From assembly GCF_003293745.1 (NCBI RefSeq), contig NZ_PTLZ01000002.1, forward strand, positions 434,001 to 498,000: 64,000 bases of DNA. Direction: 5' to 3'. Both the position numbers and the translations under genes were made by a program. Of the stretch, positions 27,383 through 37,844 are shown piece after piece (position 1 is the first letter of the stretch; every line of letters starts with the position of its first letter). Origin of the DNA: Herminiimonas fonticola (lineage in GTDB: Bacteria; Pseudomonadota; Gammaproteobacteria; Burkholderiales; Burkholderiaceae_D). A model generated the notes under the pieces. The model was not told the DNA's origin and did not search any database. It saw nothing but the letters and a program-made list of their open reading frames with translations.

Positions 27383-30175
27383 ATGCCACTAAAAATGCGG
27401 TCAACTTCTCGCTCTAGCTTTTCCTCGTTCAAATTAAAGACGCTTAGCGCAGCGGTGATATCTGCCGTTGTGTTGTCTAATGCGCACGCCGCAGGTCTGG
27501 GGAAACTGACCGTCCTATCGTCGCTGGGGCAGCCGTTACGAGCCGAGATCGAACTGACCTCAGTTGCGCAGGATGAACTGGGGAGTTTGGTGCCTAAACT
27601 GGCGTCTGCCGATGCCTTCCGCCAAGCCAATATTGATCTGCATCCAGCATTGTTTTCATTGAGATTTGCGGTCGAGCAACGCGGTAACCGGCCTATCGTT
27701 CGGATTACTTCTACCCAGCCGATTAATGAGCCGTATGTTGATATGCTGCTGGAATTGGGTGGCAATAAAAACCGCCTGGTTCGCGAATATACCTTCCTGC
27801 TTGATCCGCCTGAAATGCGCTCTGCGCGTCCGGCACAAGTAGCACCAATTACACGTCCATTGGCTCCTGTTGCAAGACCGGTCGAAAGCATTCCAGAGCC
27901 AGTCGCACAATCGGCGCCGCCACCTTCTCAAGCTTTGCCGCCACCAGCGTCTAGCGAGGCCTTGCCTCCACCTGCGGCTGAACCAGCTCCGCGCGCCGCG
28001 CCGCAAGCAATTCGTGAAGCGACACCAGCGAAACCGGTACGTACTGCATCAGAACCAAAAGCTGACGTGTCTGCATCTGATGAATATCGGGTTAAAAAAG
28101 GCGATACGCTGGCAAAAATCGCCAATCAACACCGGCCAAGCGGCGTTTCGCTCGACCAAATGCTGGTCGCCTTGTACCGTGCGAACCCTGATGCTTTTGT
28201 AGGCAAAAACATGAATCGCCTGCGTGCCGGACAAATCCTGTCCGTGCCGGAAGCTGACACCGCAAAATCGGTGGGCCAATCCGAGGCGAGAGGTGTGGTC
28301 GTAGCGCAAGCTGCTGATTTCAATAGCTATCGCAACAAACTGGCAGACCAGGTTGCCACCGCAGAAGCGAAAAAATCTGACGACGTCAAGCAAACTGCCG
28401 GCGGAAAAATTACCACCCGTATTCAGGAGGAGTCCGCTGCTGCGGCCGAATCCAAAGACAAGTTGAAATTGTCCAAATCGGGCGCGACCACATTAAGCGC
28501 GGGTTCCGACAAGGCTGGTGCCAGCACGGAAGAGTTGATCGCTAAAGACAAGGCAATTGCAGATGCAAATGCACGCGTCAAAGAACTGGAAAAAAACGTC
28601 AGCGAACTGCAAAAGATTCTTGAAATTAAAAACAAGGATTTGGCTGAACAGCAAAAACAGGCAACCGCTGCTGCAACGCCAGCTGCGGTAATTCCACCAG
28701 TAGCAGCTCCGGCACCAGTTGCAGAGACACCTTCTGCTGCAACTCCTCCTGTTGCTGCAGAGGCGCCAGCTGCCGAACCGGCCCCGGTGCCAACGGCTGA
28801 GCCAGTTGTGCCGCCAGCCCCAGTTGCTGAAGTTAAACCAGTACCTAAAAAACCTGTCGTTGTTGCGCCACCGCCACCTGAACCAAGTTTCCTGGATGAC
28901 TTGATGGGTAACGCGATGTTCTTGCCTGGCGCTGCAGCATTGCTTGCAGGCTTGGGTATTTACAGTTCGCGTCGTCGCAAGCAAACCAAATCGTTTGAAG
29001 ACAGCATCATCTCGGATTCCAGCCTTAAATCGAACTCGCTGTTTGGTTCCACCGGTGGTCAAAGTGTCGATACCAATAACAGTGTCTTCAATTCCAATTT
29101 CGTTCCTTCTGCCAGCCAGCTGGACACGAATGAGGTCGATCCGATTGCAGAAGCCGACGTTTATATTGCTTATGGTCGTGATGCTCAGGCGGAAGAAATT
29201 TTGAAGGAAGCCTTGCGCAATCAACCTGACCGTCATGCAGTACGCGTCAAGTTGCTGGAAATTTATGCCAACCGCAATGACGCGCGTTCGTTCGAGATTT
29301 TGGCGAGCGAGTTGTACAGCATGACAAAAGGCGAGGGCGAAGATTGGACGCAAGCCGCGAATCTTGGCTTGATTCTGGACCCGGGCAATCCTTTATATGC
29401 CAGTGGTGCCGGATCAGAAAAAGGCGAGTCCAAAGCGGCCGCATTGCTGGCACCTACCCAGCCGTTTGACGAGGTACATGCCGAGTCGCCAGCGGACGTT
29501 GCAGAGTCGGTTAGTTCATTTGAAAGTTCTTTAGCTGAAAACAGCTTGTCCTTGCCGGAAGAAGACGAACATAAAACGGTCGCTTCGATGCAGCCGGATG
29601 TAGTCGAGGATCTCGATTTTGATCTGGAAGGCTTGGATCTTGAAACTCCGGACAATAAATCGCCTGATGCAACGCCGGCGAAAGCCGAAATGCCAGCGGA
29701 TATTGCTGATATCGATTTCGGCTTCCTGGAAGATAACAAGCCTGCTGCGCATGCCATAGAGGAACAATCTGCACCTGAAGAATTTTCGGCGCCGGAAATT
29801 CGCATTCCAGACGACCTCGGCCTTGATTTCCCATCTAAAAGCGATGCGCCTGTAAACGTGCAAGCTGCAAATATCGCTTCGACACCGATCAAGGATGTGG
29901 CAGCCGATCTATCTGATATTTCACTTGATCTAAACCCTGTTGCCGCGCCAGTAGCGGTGTCAAGCCTGGATGAGGAGCATTTTGCGCTGGATGGCGTGGA
30001 TGAAGCGACCAGCTATACCAGCAACGCAGAAATGGCGACCAAGCTTGATCTGGCGATTGCCTATCAGGAAATCGGTGACAAGGAAGGTGCGCGCGAACTG
30101 CTGGAGGAAGTAGTCAAAGGCGGTAACGGTGAGCAATCCGAGAAGGCGAGAAACCTGCTGAGCAAACTCGCCTGA
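27383..30175 (+). CDS. fimV: FimV/HubP-like peptidoglycan-binding polar protein
   Basis: About 930 residues. A signal peptide ends in SNAHA. The FimV N-terminal domain GLGKLTVLSSLGQPLRAEIE follows, then a Pro/Ala-rich linker, a LysM-like domain (about 233-290, EYRVKKGDTLAKIANQH), a coiled coil (LEKNVSELQKILEIKNKDL), another Pro-rich linker and one membrane segment near 515. The long acidic cytoplasmic part ends in the conserved TPR-like FimV C-terminus (LDLAIAYQEIGDKEGARELL). Relatives organise the cell pole, pilus assembly and chemosensory clusters. Start 27383 (MPLKMRSTS) is chosen to give a compact signal peptide; an in-frame ATG at 27308 is possible. Confidence 0.88.
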   Translation: MPLKMRSTSRSSFSSFKLKTLSAAVISAVVLSNAHAAGLGKLTVLSSLGQPLRAEIELTSVAQDELGSLVPKLASADAFRQANIDLHPALFSLRFAVEQRGNRPIVRITSTQPINEPYVDMLLELGGNKNRLVREYTFLLDPPEMRSARPAQVAPITRPLAPVARPVESIPEPVAQSAPPPSQALPPPASSEALPPPAAEPAPRAAPQAIREATPAKPVRTASEPKADVSASDEYRVKKGDTLAKIANQHRPSGVSLDQMLVALYRANPDAFVGKNMNRLRAGQILSVPEADTAKSVGQSEARGVVVAQAADFNSYRNKLADQVATAEAKKSDDVKQTAGGKITTRIQEESAAAAESKDKLKLSKSGATTLSAGSDKAGASTEELIAKDKAIADANARVKELEKNVSELQKILEIKNKDLAEQQKQATAAATPAAVIPPVAAPAPVAETPSAATPPVAAEAPAAEPAPVPTAEPVVPPAPVAEVKPVPKKPVVVAPPPPEPSFLDDLMGNAMFLPGAAALLAGLGIYSSRRRKQTKSFEDSIISDSSLKSNSLFGSTGGQSVDTNNSVFNSNFVPSASQLDTNEVDPIAEADVYIAYGRDAQAEEILKEALRNQPDRHAVRVKLLEIYANRNDARSFEILASELYSMTKGEGEDWTQAANLGLILDPGNPLYASGAGSEKGESKAAALLAPTQPFDEVHAESPADVAESVSSFESSLAENSLSLPEEDEHKTVASMQPDVVEDLDFDLEGLDLETPDNKSPDATPAKAEMPADIADIDFGFLEDNKPAAHAIEEQSAPEEFSAPEIRIPDDLGLDFPSKSDAPVNVQAANIASTPIKDVAADLSDISLDLNPVAAPVAVSSLDEEHFALDGVDEATSYTSNAEMATKLDLAIAYQEIGDKEGARELLEEVVKGGNGEQSEKARNLLSKLA

Positions 30176-30252
30176 CGGGCTAAAATGCAGTATCGACGGG
30201 CGCAATGCACTGCTTGCGCCCGTTTTTCATTTTCAGTTTCGATTTTCGGGCA

Positions 30253-31089
30253 ATGTTTATCATGAATGGCGAATCAGGCAGCTCAGGCGAAGCAAAACGC
30301 ATCGTGCTCGGCGTGCAATACGACGGCGCGCCTTGGCAGGGCTGGCAGACGCAGCTTAACGGTTTGACTGTGCAAGACAAGCTGGAACTCGCATTGGGGA
30401 AATTTACCCAGCATGACATTTCTACCTCATGCGCCGGACGCACCGATGCCGGCGTGCATGCAATCGAGCAAGTGGTGCATTTCGATACCGTGCTGGATAG
30501 GGATATGCAATCGTGGGTGCGTGGTGTGAACACTTTTCTGCCATCATCGATCGCGGTGCGTTGGGCGACTGAGGTCACGAACGATACAGAGGAAAATTTT
30601 CACGCCCGCTTCAGTGCGCGCTCCAGAACCTATCAATACGTGTTGTACAACAATCAGGTGCGTTCGCCTTTGCTGGAAGGCAAAGCAGGCTGGGTGTTCC
30701 GCACGCTGGATGTCGATAAGATGCGTGTAGCGGCCGAGCATCTACTTGGCGAACACGATTTTTCCAGCTTTCGTTCCGTGCAATGTCAGGCCAAATCGCC
30801 GGTCAAGACGATGTATGCAATCAAGATCGAGCAACGTGGTGATTTGATCATGTTCACTGTCCATGCCAACGCGTTTTTGCATCACATGGTGCGCAACATT
30901 ATCGGTTCGCTGATTTATGTCGGAAATGGCACGCAACCAACTGCGTGGTTGAAAGAGCTGCTGGAAGCACAAGATCGCAAAGTTGCCGCGCCAACCTTCA
31001 TGGCGGATGGTTTGTATCTTGCCAAAATCGATTACGATCCAAAATGGAAATTGCCGCAAATCGACACACAAAATTTTCTATGGTCTTGA
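30253..31089 (+). CDS. truA: tRNA pseudouridine synthase A (positions 38-40)
   Basis: About 278 residues. TruA makes pseudouridine in the tRNA anticodon arm. The catalytic Asp lies in CAGRTDAGVHA; VLGVQYDGAPWQGWQ and FLHHMVRNIIGSLIYVG are also diagnostic. In-frame starts exist at 30205, 30253 and 30262; 30253 gives a GGG ribosome site and a normal N-terminus. The position between fimV and trpF is the usual one in Betaproteobacteria and gammaproteobacteria such as Pseudomonas. Confidence 0.95.
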   Translation: MFIMNGESGSSGEAKRIVLGVQYDGAPWQGWQTQLNGLTVQDKLELALGKFTQHDISTSCAGRTDAGVHAIEQVVHFDTVLDRDMQSWVRGVNTFLPSSIAVRWATEVTNDTEENFHARFSARSRTYQYVLYNNQVRSPLLEGKAGWVFRTLDVDKMRVAAEHLLGEHDFSSFRSVQCQAKSPVKTMYAIKIEQRGDLIMFTVHANAFLHHMVRNIIGSLIYVGNGTQPTAWLKELLEAQDRKVAAPTFMADGLYLAKIDYDPKWKLPQIDTQNFLWS

Positions 31090-31178
31090 TTGCGTTTTAA
31101 AAGGTGTGCTTCATCGGTAATCTTGAACTTGATACGCATAGACAATAAGCACATGTTTTTCAATAGGCTGGTAACACA

Positions 31179-31868
31179 ATGACACATCGCACTCGCATCA
31201 AAATTTGCGGTTTGACTAGACTGGAAGATGTACAAGGCGCGATTACGGCTGGTGCCGATGCGGTCGGTTTTGTCTTTTATGCCAAAAGCCCGCGCTATAT
31301 TCAGCCTGAAACCGCGGCGAAGTTGATTGCGCAAATCCCGCCTTTCGTCACTGCGGTTGGTTTGTTCGTGAATGCCAGCGTGGAAGAAGTGCAGGTGGTT
31401 GTAGAACAGACCTCGATTGCAATGCTGCAATTTCACGGTGATGAGACGGTAGAACAGTGTGCTGCCATCGCCGCTGCAGTGAACCGGCCTTTCATGCGCG
31501 CAATACGTGTAAAACCGGATACCAGCCCCGCCGATTTGCTAAAATACGAATCTGATTATCGTGCCGCCAGCAGATTATTCACCGGCTTGTTGCTGGATAC
31601 CTATGTTGATAGCTATGGCGGCAGTGGAAAGGTCTTCGATTGGTCTCTCATTCCGGAAAACATCGCGCCTCGGGTCGTTTTAAGTGGTGGCTTGAGCGTA
31701 CAAAACGCGACTGACGCGGTTACACGCGTACGCCCGTATGCCGTCGACATCAGTAGTGGTGTCGAACGCGACAAGGGCATCAAAGATCTCGCGAAAATTC
31801 GCGCCTTTATCGCCGCCGTGCAGCTTGCCGATACAGCAAACGCAAATGCACGCAGCCAGACTAAATAA
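31179..31868 (+). CDS. trpF: Phosphoribosylanthranilate isomerase
   Basis: 229 residues, a TIM barrel that opens the ribose ring of phosphoribosylanthranilate in tryptophan synthesis. The catalytic Cys is in IKICGLTRLED and the acid partner in LLLDTYVDSYGGSGKVFDW; LSGGLSVQNA and DISSGVERDKGIKD bind phosphate. It begins trpF-trpB-trpA, with trpB only 12 bases on. The earlier trp genes are not in this window. Confidence 0.97.
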   Translation: MTHRTRIKICGLTRLEDVQGAITAGADAVGFVFYAKSPRYIQPETAAKLIAQIPPFVTAVGLFVNASVEEVQVVVEQTSIAMLQFHGDETVEQCAAIAAAVNRPFMRAIRVKPDTSPADLLKYESDYRAASRLFTGLLLDTYVDSYGGSGKVFDWSLIPENIAPRVVLSGGLSVQNATDAVTRVRPYAVDISSGVERDKGIKDLAKIRAFIAAVQLADTANANARSQTK

Positions 31869-31880
31869 CAAGAGAACATC

Positions 31881-33152
31881 ATGAAAGAATTAGACGCCTT
31901 AGGCAGTTTTGCCGAGCGACAAGCAATCATCGAGAGTGCATTGCATCAAACAGCACCTTACAATTTGCCAGACGCCAAAGGCCACTTCGGCCCATACGGT
32001 GGCAGCTTTGTGGCAGAAACGTTGAGCCACGCGCTGGCTGAATTGAAAGAAGCGTATGCGCACTACAGCAAGGATCCTTCCTTCCTTGCAGAATTTCATT
32101 ACGACTTGAAGCATTTCGTCGGTCGCCCAAGTCCGATTTATCACGCCAAACGCTGGTCTGAAAAGATGGGTGGCGCACAGATTTACTTCAAGCGTGAAGA
32201 CTTGAATCACACCGGCGCGCACAAGATCAATAACGTGATTGGTCAGGCCTTGCTGGCACGCCGCATGGGCAAGCCACGCATCATTGCAGAAACCGGTGCC
32301 GGCCAGCATGGTGTGGCGACCGCGACGATTTGCGCGCGCTTCGGCCTCGAATGCGTGGTTTACATGGGTAGCGAAGACGTCAAACGTCAGGCGCAAAACG
32401 TGTATCGGATGAAGTTGCTGGGTGCGACAGTGGTGCCGGTTGAATCCGGTTCCAAGACCTTGAAAGACGCGTTGAATGAAGCGATGCGCGACTGGGTTAC
32501 CAACGTTGAAAATACCTTTTACATCATCGGTACCGTCGCCGGTCCGCATCCATATCCAATGATGGTGCGCGATTTCCAATCGGTGATAGGCAAGGAATGC
32601 ATAGAACAAATGCCGGAAATGACCAGTCGTCAGCCGGATTATGTCGTCGCCTGTATCGGTGGCGGCTCGAATGCCATGGGGATTTTCTATCCTTATATAG
32701 AATACAAGAATGTGCAATTGGTTGGTGTTGAAGCGGCCGGTGAGGGCTTGGAAACGGGCAAGCATTCTGCGTCACTGACAGCTGGTTCACCTGGCGTCTT
32801 GCACGGCAATCGTACTTATCTGTTGCAGGATGAAAATGGTCAAATCATCGAGACACATTCGATTTCGGCTGGCCTCGATTACCCTGGCGTAGGACCGGAA
32901 CATGCATGGTTGAAAGACTCGGCACGCGCACAATACGTGTCGGTGACCGATGAAGAAGCATTGCAGGCTTTCCACGATTGCTGCCATATCGAAGGCATCA
33001 TTCCTGCGCTGGAATCCAGCCATGCTTTAGCCTATGCAGCCAAGCTGGCAGCGACTTTGCCGAAAGACAAAGTGGTGTTGGCAAATCTGTCTGGTCGCGG
33101 TGACAAGGATATGCACACTGTCGCGCAGCGTATGGGGTTGAACTTCGGTTAA
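31881..33152 (+). CDS. trpB: Tryptophan synthase beta chain
   Basis: 423 residues. It condenses indole with serine using PLP. The PLP lysine is in [19 protein letters not shown] and [10 protein letters not shown] hold the cofactor phosphate and substrate. Length and order are normal. The RBS (AAGAGAA) lies before ATG 31881. It forms an alpha2-beta2 complex with TrpA, encoded 89 bases downstream. Confidence 0.98.
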   Translation: MKELDALGSFAERQAIIESALHQTAPYNLPDAKGHFGPYGGSFVAETLSHALAELKEAYAHYSKDPSFLAEFHYDLKHFVGRPSPIYHAKRWSEKMGGAQIYFKREDLNHTGAHKINNVIGQALLARRMGKPRIIAETGAGQHGVATATICARFGLECVVYMGSEDVKRQAQNVYRMKLLGATVVPVESGSKTLKDALNEAMRDWVTNVENTFYIIGTVAGPHPYPMMVRDFQSVIGKECIEQMPEMTSRQPDYVVACIGGGSNAMGIFYPYIEYKNVQLVGVEAAGEGLETGKHSASLTAGSPGVLHGNRTYLLQDENGQIIETHSISAGLDYPGVGPEHAWLKDSARAQYVSVTDEEALQAFHDCCHIEGIIPALESSHALAYAAKLAATLPKDKVVLANLSGRGDKDMHTVAQRMGLNFG

Positions 33153-33241
33153 GCGCAATTCAAACGGCAATGGATCAGTCCATTGCCGTTTTCATTTTCA
33201 TGCGCGACTGCAGTCGCGTTGTTCACTAAAGATAAAACAAG

Positions 33242-34039
33242 ATGTCCAGAATTCAATCCACGCTATCCGCATTGGCGGCTAACAATAAAAAAGGCTTGGT
33301 CACCTTCATTACCGCAGGCGATCCTTCGCCGGACCTGACGGTGCTATTGATGCACGCACTGGTCGCAGGTGGTGCCGATATCCTCGAACTGGGCGTACCT
33401 TTTTCCGACCCGATGGCCGAAGGCCCGGTGATTCAGCGCGCTTGCGAACGAGCACTCAAGTTCAATGTCGGTATGCACGACGTATTGGGTTTTGTCAGTG
33501 AGTTTCGCAAGACCAATACGACGACGCCTGTTGTCTTGATGGGTTACGCCAATCCGATAGAACGCATAGGCCAAACGGCATTTGTCCTGGCAGCGAAAGC
33601 AGCTGGCGTGGATGGCACTATCGTGGTTGATTACCCACCGGAAGAGTGCGAAGAGTTTGCCGCGACGCTGAAGGCGAACGATATGGATCCAATTTTCCTG
33701 TTGGCACCAACCTCGACGGAAGAGCGCATCCAGCAAGTTGCCAAATTCGGCAGCGGTTTCAGTTATTACGTTTCACTGAAAGGCGTTACCGGCGCGGGCA
33801 ATATCGATACAACTGAAGTGTCGCAACGCATAGCAGCGATTCGACAACACGTAAAATTGCCTATAGGCGTAGGTTTCGGCATTCGCGATGCGGCGACTGC
33901 CAAGGCGGTAGCAGCGGTATCGGATGCCGTCGTGATTGGTAGCCGTATCATTCAGGAACTGGAAAATACCCCGAGAGAGCACGCGGTAGAAGCAGTGCAG
34001 ACCTTTATTGCCGGTATCCGCAAGGCGCTGGACGAATAA
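33242..34039 (+). CDS. trpA: Tryptophan synthase alpha chain
   Basis: 265 residues, a TIM barrel that splits indole-3-glycerol phosphate. The catalytic Glu is in [16 protein letters not shown] and the catalytic Asp in the [12 protein letters not shown] stretch. GVGFGIRDA binds phosphate. It follows trpB, and accD comes next, as in Pseudomonas and Neisseria relatives. Confidence 0.97.
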   Translation: MSRIQSTLSALAANNKKGLVTFITAGDPSPDLTVLLMHALVAGGADILELGVPFSDPMAEGPVIQRACERALKFNVGMHDVLGFVSEFRKTNTTTPVVLMGYANPIERIGQTAFVLAAKAAGVDGTIVVDYPPEECEEFAATLKANDMDPIFLLAPTSTEERIQQVAKFGSGFSYYVSLKGVTGAGNIDTTEVSQRIAAIRQHVKLPIGVGFGIRDAATAKAVAAVSDAVVIGSRIIQELENTPREHAVEAVQTFIAGIRKALDE

Positions 34040-34165
34040 GGTGAAAATGTCTTTGTAGACAAGTAAAATACTGCGAATCAAATAAGCGATCAGAAAAAAC
34101 ACGCAATTGTGGCGAATATCCGTGCAAACGGTACAATTCGCCAAGTCAAAATGAAAGAGGTCACG

Positions 34166-35038
34166 ATGAGCTGGCTAGAAAAATTACTTCCCCCACGCAT
34201 TCAGCGTTCCGATACTGCGCAACGCAAATCGGTTCCAGAAGGTTTGTGGGTTAAATGCCCGTCTTGCGAATCCGTGCTGTATCGCACCGATCTGGAAGCC
34301 AATATCCACGTTTGCCCTAAGTGCACACACCACATGCGCATTCGTGCACGTGATCGTCTGGATGCATTGCTGGATGCAGGCGGACGTTACGACATCGGTC
34401 AGGAAGTATTGCCTGTTGATACACTCAAATTCAAAGACAGCAAAAAATACCCGGATCGTCTGAAGTCGGCGCTCGAAGCTACTGGCGAAACCGATGCCTT
34501 GATCGTCATGGGCGGCTCCATCATGAGTTTGCCTGTCGTCGTTGCCTGCTTCGAGTTCGAATTCATGGGTGGTTCCATGGGCTCGGTGGTTGGCGAGCGT
34601 TTTGCTCGCGGCGCACAAACTGCGTTGGAACAAAAAGTGCCGTTCATCTGCTTTACGGCAACTGGTGGTGCGCGTATGCAAGAGGGCTTGTTGTCCCTGA
34701 TGCAAATGGCCAAAACCACGTCCATGCTGACAAAATTGTCTGAAAAGAAATTACCTTTTATTTCGGTGCTGACCGATCCAACCATGGGCGGCGTGTCAGC
34801 TTCTTTTGCCTTCATGGGTGACGTCGTGATTGCAGAACCAAAAGCACTGATCGGTTTTGCCGGTCCGCGCGTGATTGAAAACACGGTTCGCGAAAAATTG
34901 CCGGAAGGCTTTCAGCGCGCCGAGTTCCTCGTGACTAAAGGTGCGGTCGATATGATCGTTGACAGACGCAAAATGCGTGAAGAAATCGCACGTCTGTTGG
35001 CATTATTGCAAAATCAGGCAGCGGAAGTTCTCGCTTAA
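34166..35038 (+). CDS. accD: Acetyl-CoA carboxylase carboxyltransferase beta subunit
   Basis: 290 residues. Together with AccA it moves carboxyl from biotin to acetyl-CoA. The N-terminal zinc ribbon has two CPxC pairs (CPSC and CPKC), followed by the crotonase-fold carboxyltransferase domain ([19 protein letters not shown] and [16 protein letters not shown]). I use ATG 34166 ([10 protein letters not shown]), which has an AGAGG site; the frame starts at 34109 but without conservation. A terminator follows at 35058-35088. Confidence 0.96.
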   Translation: MSWLEKLLPPRIQRSDTAQRKSVPEGLWVKCPSCESVLYRTDLEANIHVCPKCTHHMRIRARDRLDALLDAGGRYDIGQEVLPVDTLKFKDSKKYPDRLKSALEATGETDALIVMGGSIMSLPVVVACFEFEFMGGSMGSVVGERFARGAQTALEQKVPFICFTATGGARMQEGLLSLMQMAKTTSMLTKLSEKKLPFISVLTDPTMGGVSASFAFMGDVVIAEPKALIGFAGPRVIENTVREKLPEGFQRAEFLVTKGAVDMIVDRRKMREEIARLLALLQNQAAEVLA

Positions 35039-35057
35039 GCCTGTAGTCCGGTCGCAG

Positions 35058-35088
35058 AAGCCCGAACCATACAAGGTTCGGGCTTTTT
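35058..35088 (+). terminator. Terminator between accD and folC
   Basis: AAGCCCGAACC and GGTTCGGGCTT pair around ATACA, followed by five T. Confidence 0.85.
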
Positions 35089-35136
35089 ATTTGAGCAATC
35101 GCCATCACATACTTTCTCTAACCACGATCAATTTGT

Positions 35137-36438
35137 ATGGAAAACCATCCTACGACCCTCGCTGACTGGCTCGCGCTGCTGGAAACGATGCATCCCAAAG
35201 CCATCGATATGGGATTGGATCGTGTGCGACAAGTCAAGGAGGCAATGGCGATTGAATTTGCCTGTCCAGTGATTATCGTCGGCGGCACGAATGGCAAGGG
35301 TTCAACCTGCGCCATGCTGGAATCGATATTGCTGCGCGCCGGTTATCGGGTTGGTTTATACACGTCGCCGCACATCCTGCATTTCAACGAGCGCATGCGT
35401 ATCAATGGACAATCCGCGACAGATGCCGAATTGATCGCTGTTTTCAACAAGCTCGACGTCATCCGGGCAGACGTATCTTTATCGTATTTTGAATTCACCA
35501 CGCTGGCGGCTATGCAGTTGTTTGCCGATGCCAAGCTGGATGCAGTGATTTTTGAAGTGGGCCTGGGCGGTCGTCTGGACGCGGTTAATGTGTTAGACGC
35601 GGATGTATCTATCGTCACCAGTGTCGATATCGATCACACCGAATATTTGGGTGACACGCGGGAGAAGATCGGTTTCGAGAAAGCCGGTATTTTCCGCGCT
35701 GGCAAAACCGCCATTTGTGGCGATCCGATGCCGCCTCAGTCGCTGATCGACCATGCAGAAAAAATCGGCGCCGATCTATGGTTGTTCAATCGCGATTTCA
35801 ATTATTCCGGCGACAAGCTGCAATGGAATTTCAGCGGCCGCAGCGGTCGTCGTAATTCGCTGGCCTATCCAGCATTGCGCGGTGCCAATCAGTTGTTGAA
35901 TGCGTCAGGCGTGCTGGCTGCATTGGACGCCTTGCGCCTGCGTTTGCCGGTAGGCGCACAAGAAGTGCGGACTGGCTTGGCGCTGGTCGATTTGCCGGGA
36001 CGTTTTCAAGTGTTGCCAGGTCAACCTACGGTGATTCTCGACGTGGCGCACAATCCGCATGCGGCCGCTACGCTGTCGCAAAATCTCGGCAATATGGGTT
36101 TTCATCCTTATACCTACGCAGTGTTCGGCTCAATGCAGGACAAGGACATCGCTGGCGTGATCGAACACTTGAAAGGGCAGGTTGATCACTGGTGCGTCAC
36201 CGATCTACCTTTGCCGCGCGCCGCTAGCGCAGAAGAAATTCGCGAAAAGCTGATTGCCGCTTACGGTGAGTCGCCGGCAGCTGGTGACACGGAACGCAGC
36301 ATCCAGACATTCGCCACGCCTGCAGAAGCTTTTGCAAATGCCATGAGCCGAGCGGGCGAGAATGATAGAATTACGGTTTTCGGATCCTTCCTTACAGTTG
36401 CAGGCGTAATGGAATTCCGACATTCCGAACATCACTAG
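35137..36438 (+). CDS. folC: Bifunctional folylpolyglutamate/dihydrofolate synthase
   Basis: 433 residues. It joins glutamate to dihydropteroate and to folates. The P loop reads IVGGTNGKGSTCAMLE, and the Mur-ligase family metal and folate-loop regions are seen in TSPHILHFNERMRI and FEVGLGGRLDAVN. DVAHNPHAAATL is the C-terminal domain motif. It follows accD and is followed after 20 bases by the SPOR protein, the same order as accD-folC-dedD in E. coli. Confidence 0.96.
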   Translation: MENHPTTLADWLALLETMHPKAIDMGLDRVRQVKEAMAIEFACPVIIVGGTNGKGSTCAMLESILLRAGYRVGLYTSPHILHFNERMRINGQSATDAELIAVFNKLDVIRADVSLSYFEFTTLAAMQLFADAKLDAVIFEVGLGGRLDAVNVLDADVSIVTSVDIDHTEYLGDTREKIGFEKAGIFRAGKTAICGDPMPPQSLIDHAEKIGADLWLFNRDFNYSGDKLQWNFSGRSGRRNSLAYPALRGANQLLNASGVLAALDALRLRLPVGAQEVRTGLALVDLPGRFQVLPGQPTVILDVAHNPHAAATLSQNLGNMGFHPYTYAVFGSMQDKDIAGVIEHLKGQVDHWCVTDLPLPRAASAEEIREKLIAAYGESPAAGDTERSIQTFATPAEAFANAMSRAGENDRITVFGSFLTVAGVMEFRHSEHH

Positions 36439-36458
36439 CGAATTTCACTCTATATCGT

Positions 36459-37295
36459 ATGGGCTTGTTCTCGTTTCTTCGTAAAAAACAGCAGGAATCC
36501 TCGGTCGGCAACAGCGATTTTTATTCGCGGGCCGACGAAGAGCAGTCGAGTGGTCGCAGCAAACGCAAGCAAAGCAACAAGCGCACTGAAGCGGTCGATC
36601 CGGTATTGCCAGAAAAGAAACGCGCGCGCAGACGTTTGATAGGCGCGATTGCTCTGGTACTCGCTGCCGTCATCGGTTTGCCGATGATTCTGGATTCTGA
36701 GCCGAAGCCTCTGGCCGACGATATCAATATACAAATTCCATCCAAAGATACGGTAGCGCCGATAGCTCAAAGCAAAGCGCCTACAACGCAAAAGAGCAGT
36801 CAGCCAACGGCAGAGTCACTTTCACCAGATGAGGAAGTGATTGAAGCGCCTGCGTCGCAAGTTGCAGCCAAGACTGAAGTCAAGCCGGAAGCAAAGCCAG
36901 AAGTAAAAGCAGTCGAGCCCGATAAAAAGCCAGTTGCTAAAGTCGAGACACCAGAACACAAGGTGGCGACGCCGCCGACCATAGCCAAGACTGATCATTC
37001 GGATGAAGCCGCGCGGGCACGCGCCATCCTGGATGGTAAAGCGAATACAGCAGCACCGAAAGCATCAGGAAAAATTGTCTTGCAGGTCGCCGCTCTTGCG
37101 TCGCAAGATAAAGTAAATGAATTGCAAAAGAAATTGCAGGGTGCTGGTCTGAAGTCGTTTACGCAAAAAGTAGCGACTGAATCCGGCGAGCGGATTCGGG
37201 TACGCGTAGGTCCATTTGCCAATGAGGCTGAAGCTGAAAAAGCGCGCGCCAAATTAACCAAGCTCGGTTTGACCGGCAAACAGGTTCCGGCTTGA
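36459..37295 (+). CDS. SPOR-domain membrane protein (DedD-like)
   Basis: 278 residues. A short basic cytoplasmic N-terminus (SFLRKKQQE, RSKRKQSNKR) precedes one membrane segment near 66-84 (GAIALVLAAVIGLPMILD), a Lys/Glu/Pro-rich periplasmic linker and a C-terminal SPOR domain (about 200-278, KIVLQVAALASQDKVNELQK and RIRVRVGPFANEAEA). SPOR domains bind denuded septal peptidoglycan, so a role in division is likely. Position between folC and cvpA matches dedD of E. coli. Confidence 0.88.
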   Translation: MGLFSFLRKKQQESSVGNSDFYSRADEEQSSGRSKRKQSNKRTEAVDPVLPEKKRARRRLIGAIALVLAAVIGLPMILDSEPKPLADDINIQIPSKDTVAPIAQSKAPTTQKSSQPTAESLSPDEEVIEAPASQVAAKTEVKPEAKPEVKAVEPDKKPVAKVETPEHKVATPPTIAKTDHSDEAARARAILDGKANTAAPKASGKIVLQVAALASQDKVNELQKKLQGAGLKSFTQKVATESGERIRVRVGPFANEAEAEKARAKLTKLGLTGKQVPA

Positions 37296-37331
37296 GGTGC
37301 AGCTTAATGCGCGGCGTGAAGTAAATCGATA

Positions 37332-37820
37332 GTGACGATTTTTGATTATCTGGTTTTGTTTGTACTGATCTGTTCCATCGTGATCAGTACCTTGCGGGGA
37401 CTGGTAAAGGAAATTCTGTCCCTGTTGAGCTGGATAGTGGCATTCGTGGTTGCCAACGCATACGGCGAGTCGCTGGCGGAGTTGCTGCCGAATATGCTGC
37501 CCGGCAGCACGACGCGCCTGATAGTAGGATTTATTACCTTGTTCATCGGTGTGCGCATCCTGATGGGCTTGTTGGCAATGGCATTGAATGAAGTAGTCAA
37601 GGCGACCGGTTTGACCCTGGTGGATCGTGGTCTGGGTGGTTTGTTCGGTTTGGCGCGTGGTTTGGTGATAGTGCTGGCAGCCGTACTATTGTGCGGTATG
37701 ACGGCGATACCCGAACAGAGTTTCTGGAAAGAGGCCTTGTTCAGTCCGTTGGCAGAAACTGTTGCCCGTACTGTCATGCCTTTCCTGCCGGGTGATTTTG
37801 CGCGGCATATAAATTTTTAA
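37332..37820 (+). CDS. cvpA: CvpA family membrane protein
   Basis: 162 residues with four membrane segments (YLVLFVLICSIVISTLRGL, IVAFVVANAYG, LIVGFITLFIGVRILMGLL, GLARGLVIVLAAVLLCGM). CvpA is needed for colicin V production in E. coli and for envelope or bile resistance elsewhere; its mechanism is unknown. The start is a GTG at 37332. It lies directly before purF, as in E. coli. Confidence 0.92.
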   Translation: MTIFDYLVLFVLICSIVISTLRGLVKEILSLLSWIVAFVVANAYGESLAELLPNMLPGSTTRLIVGFITLFIGVRILMGLLAMALNEVVKATGLTLVDRGLGGLFGLARGLVIVLAAVLLCGMTAIPEQSFWKEALFSPLAETVARTVMPFLPGDFARHINF

Positions 37821-37844
37821 ATTGTTCTAGTTGAGGAGTCCACC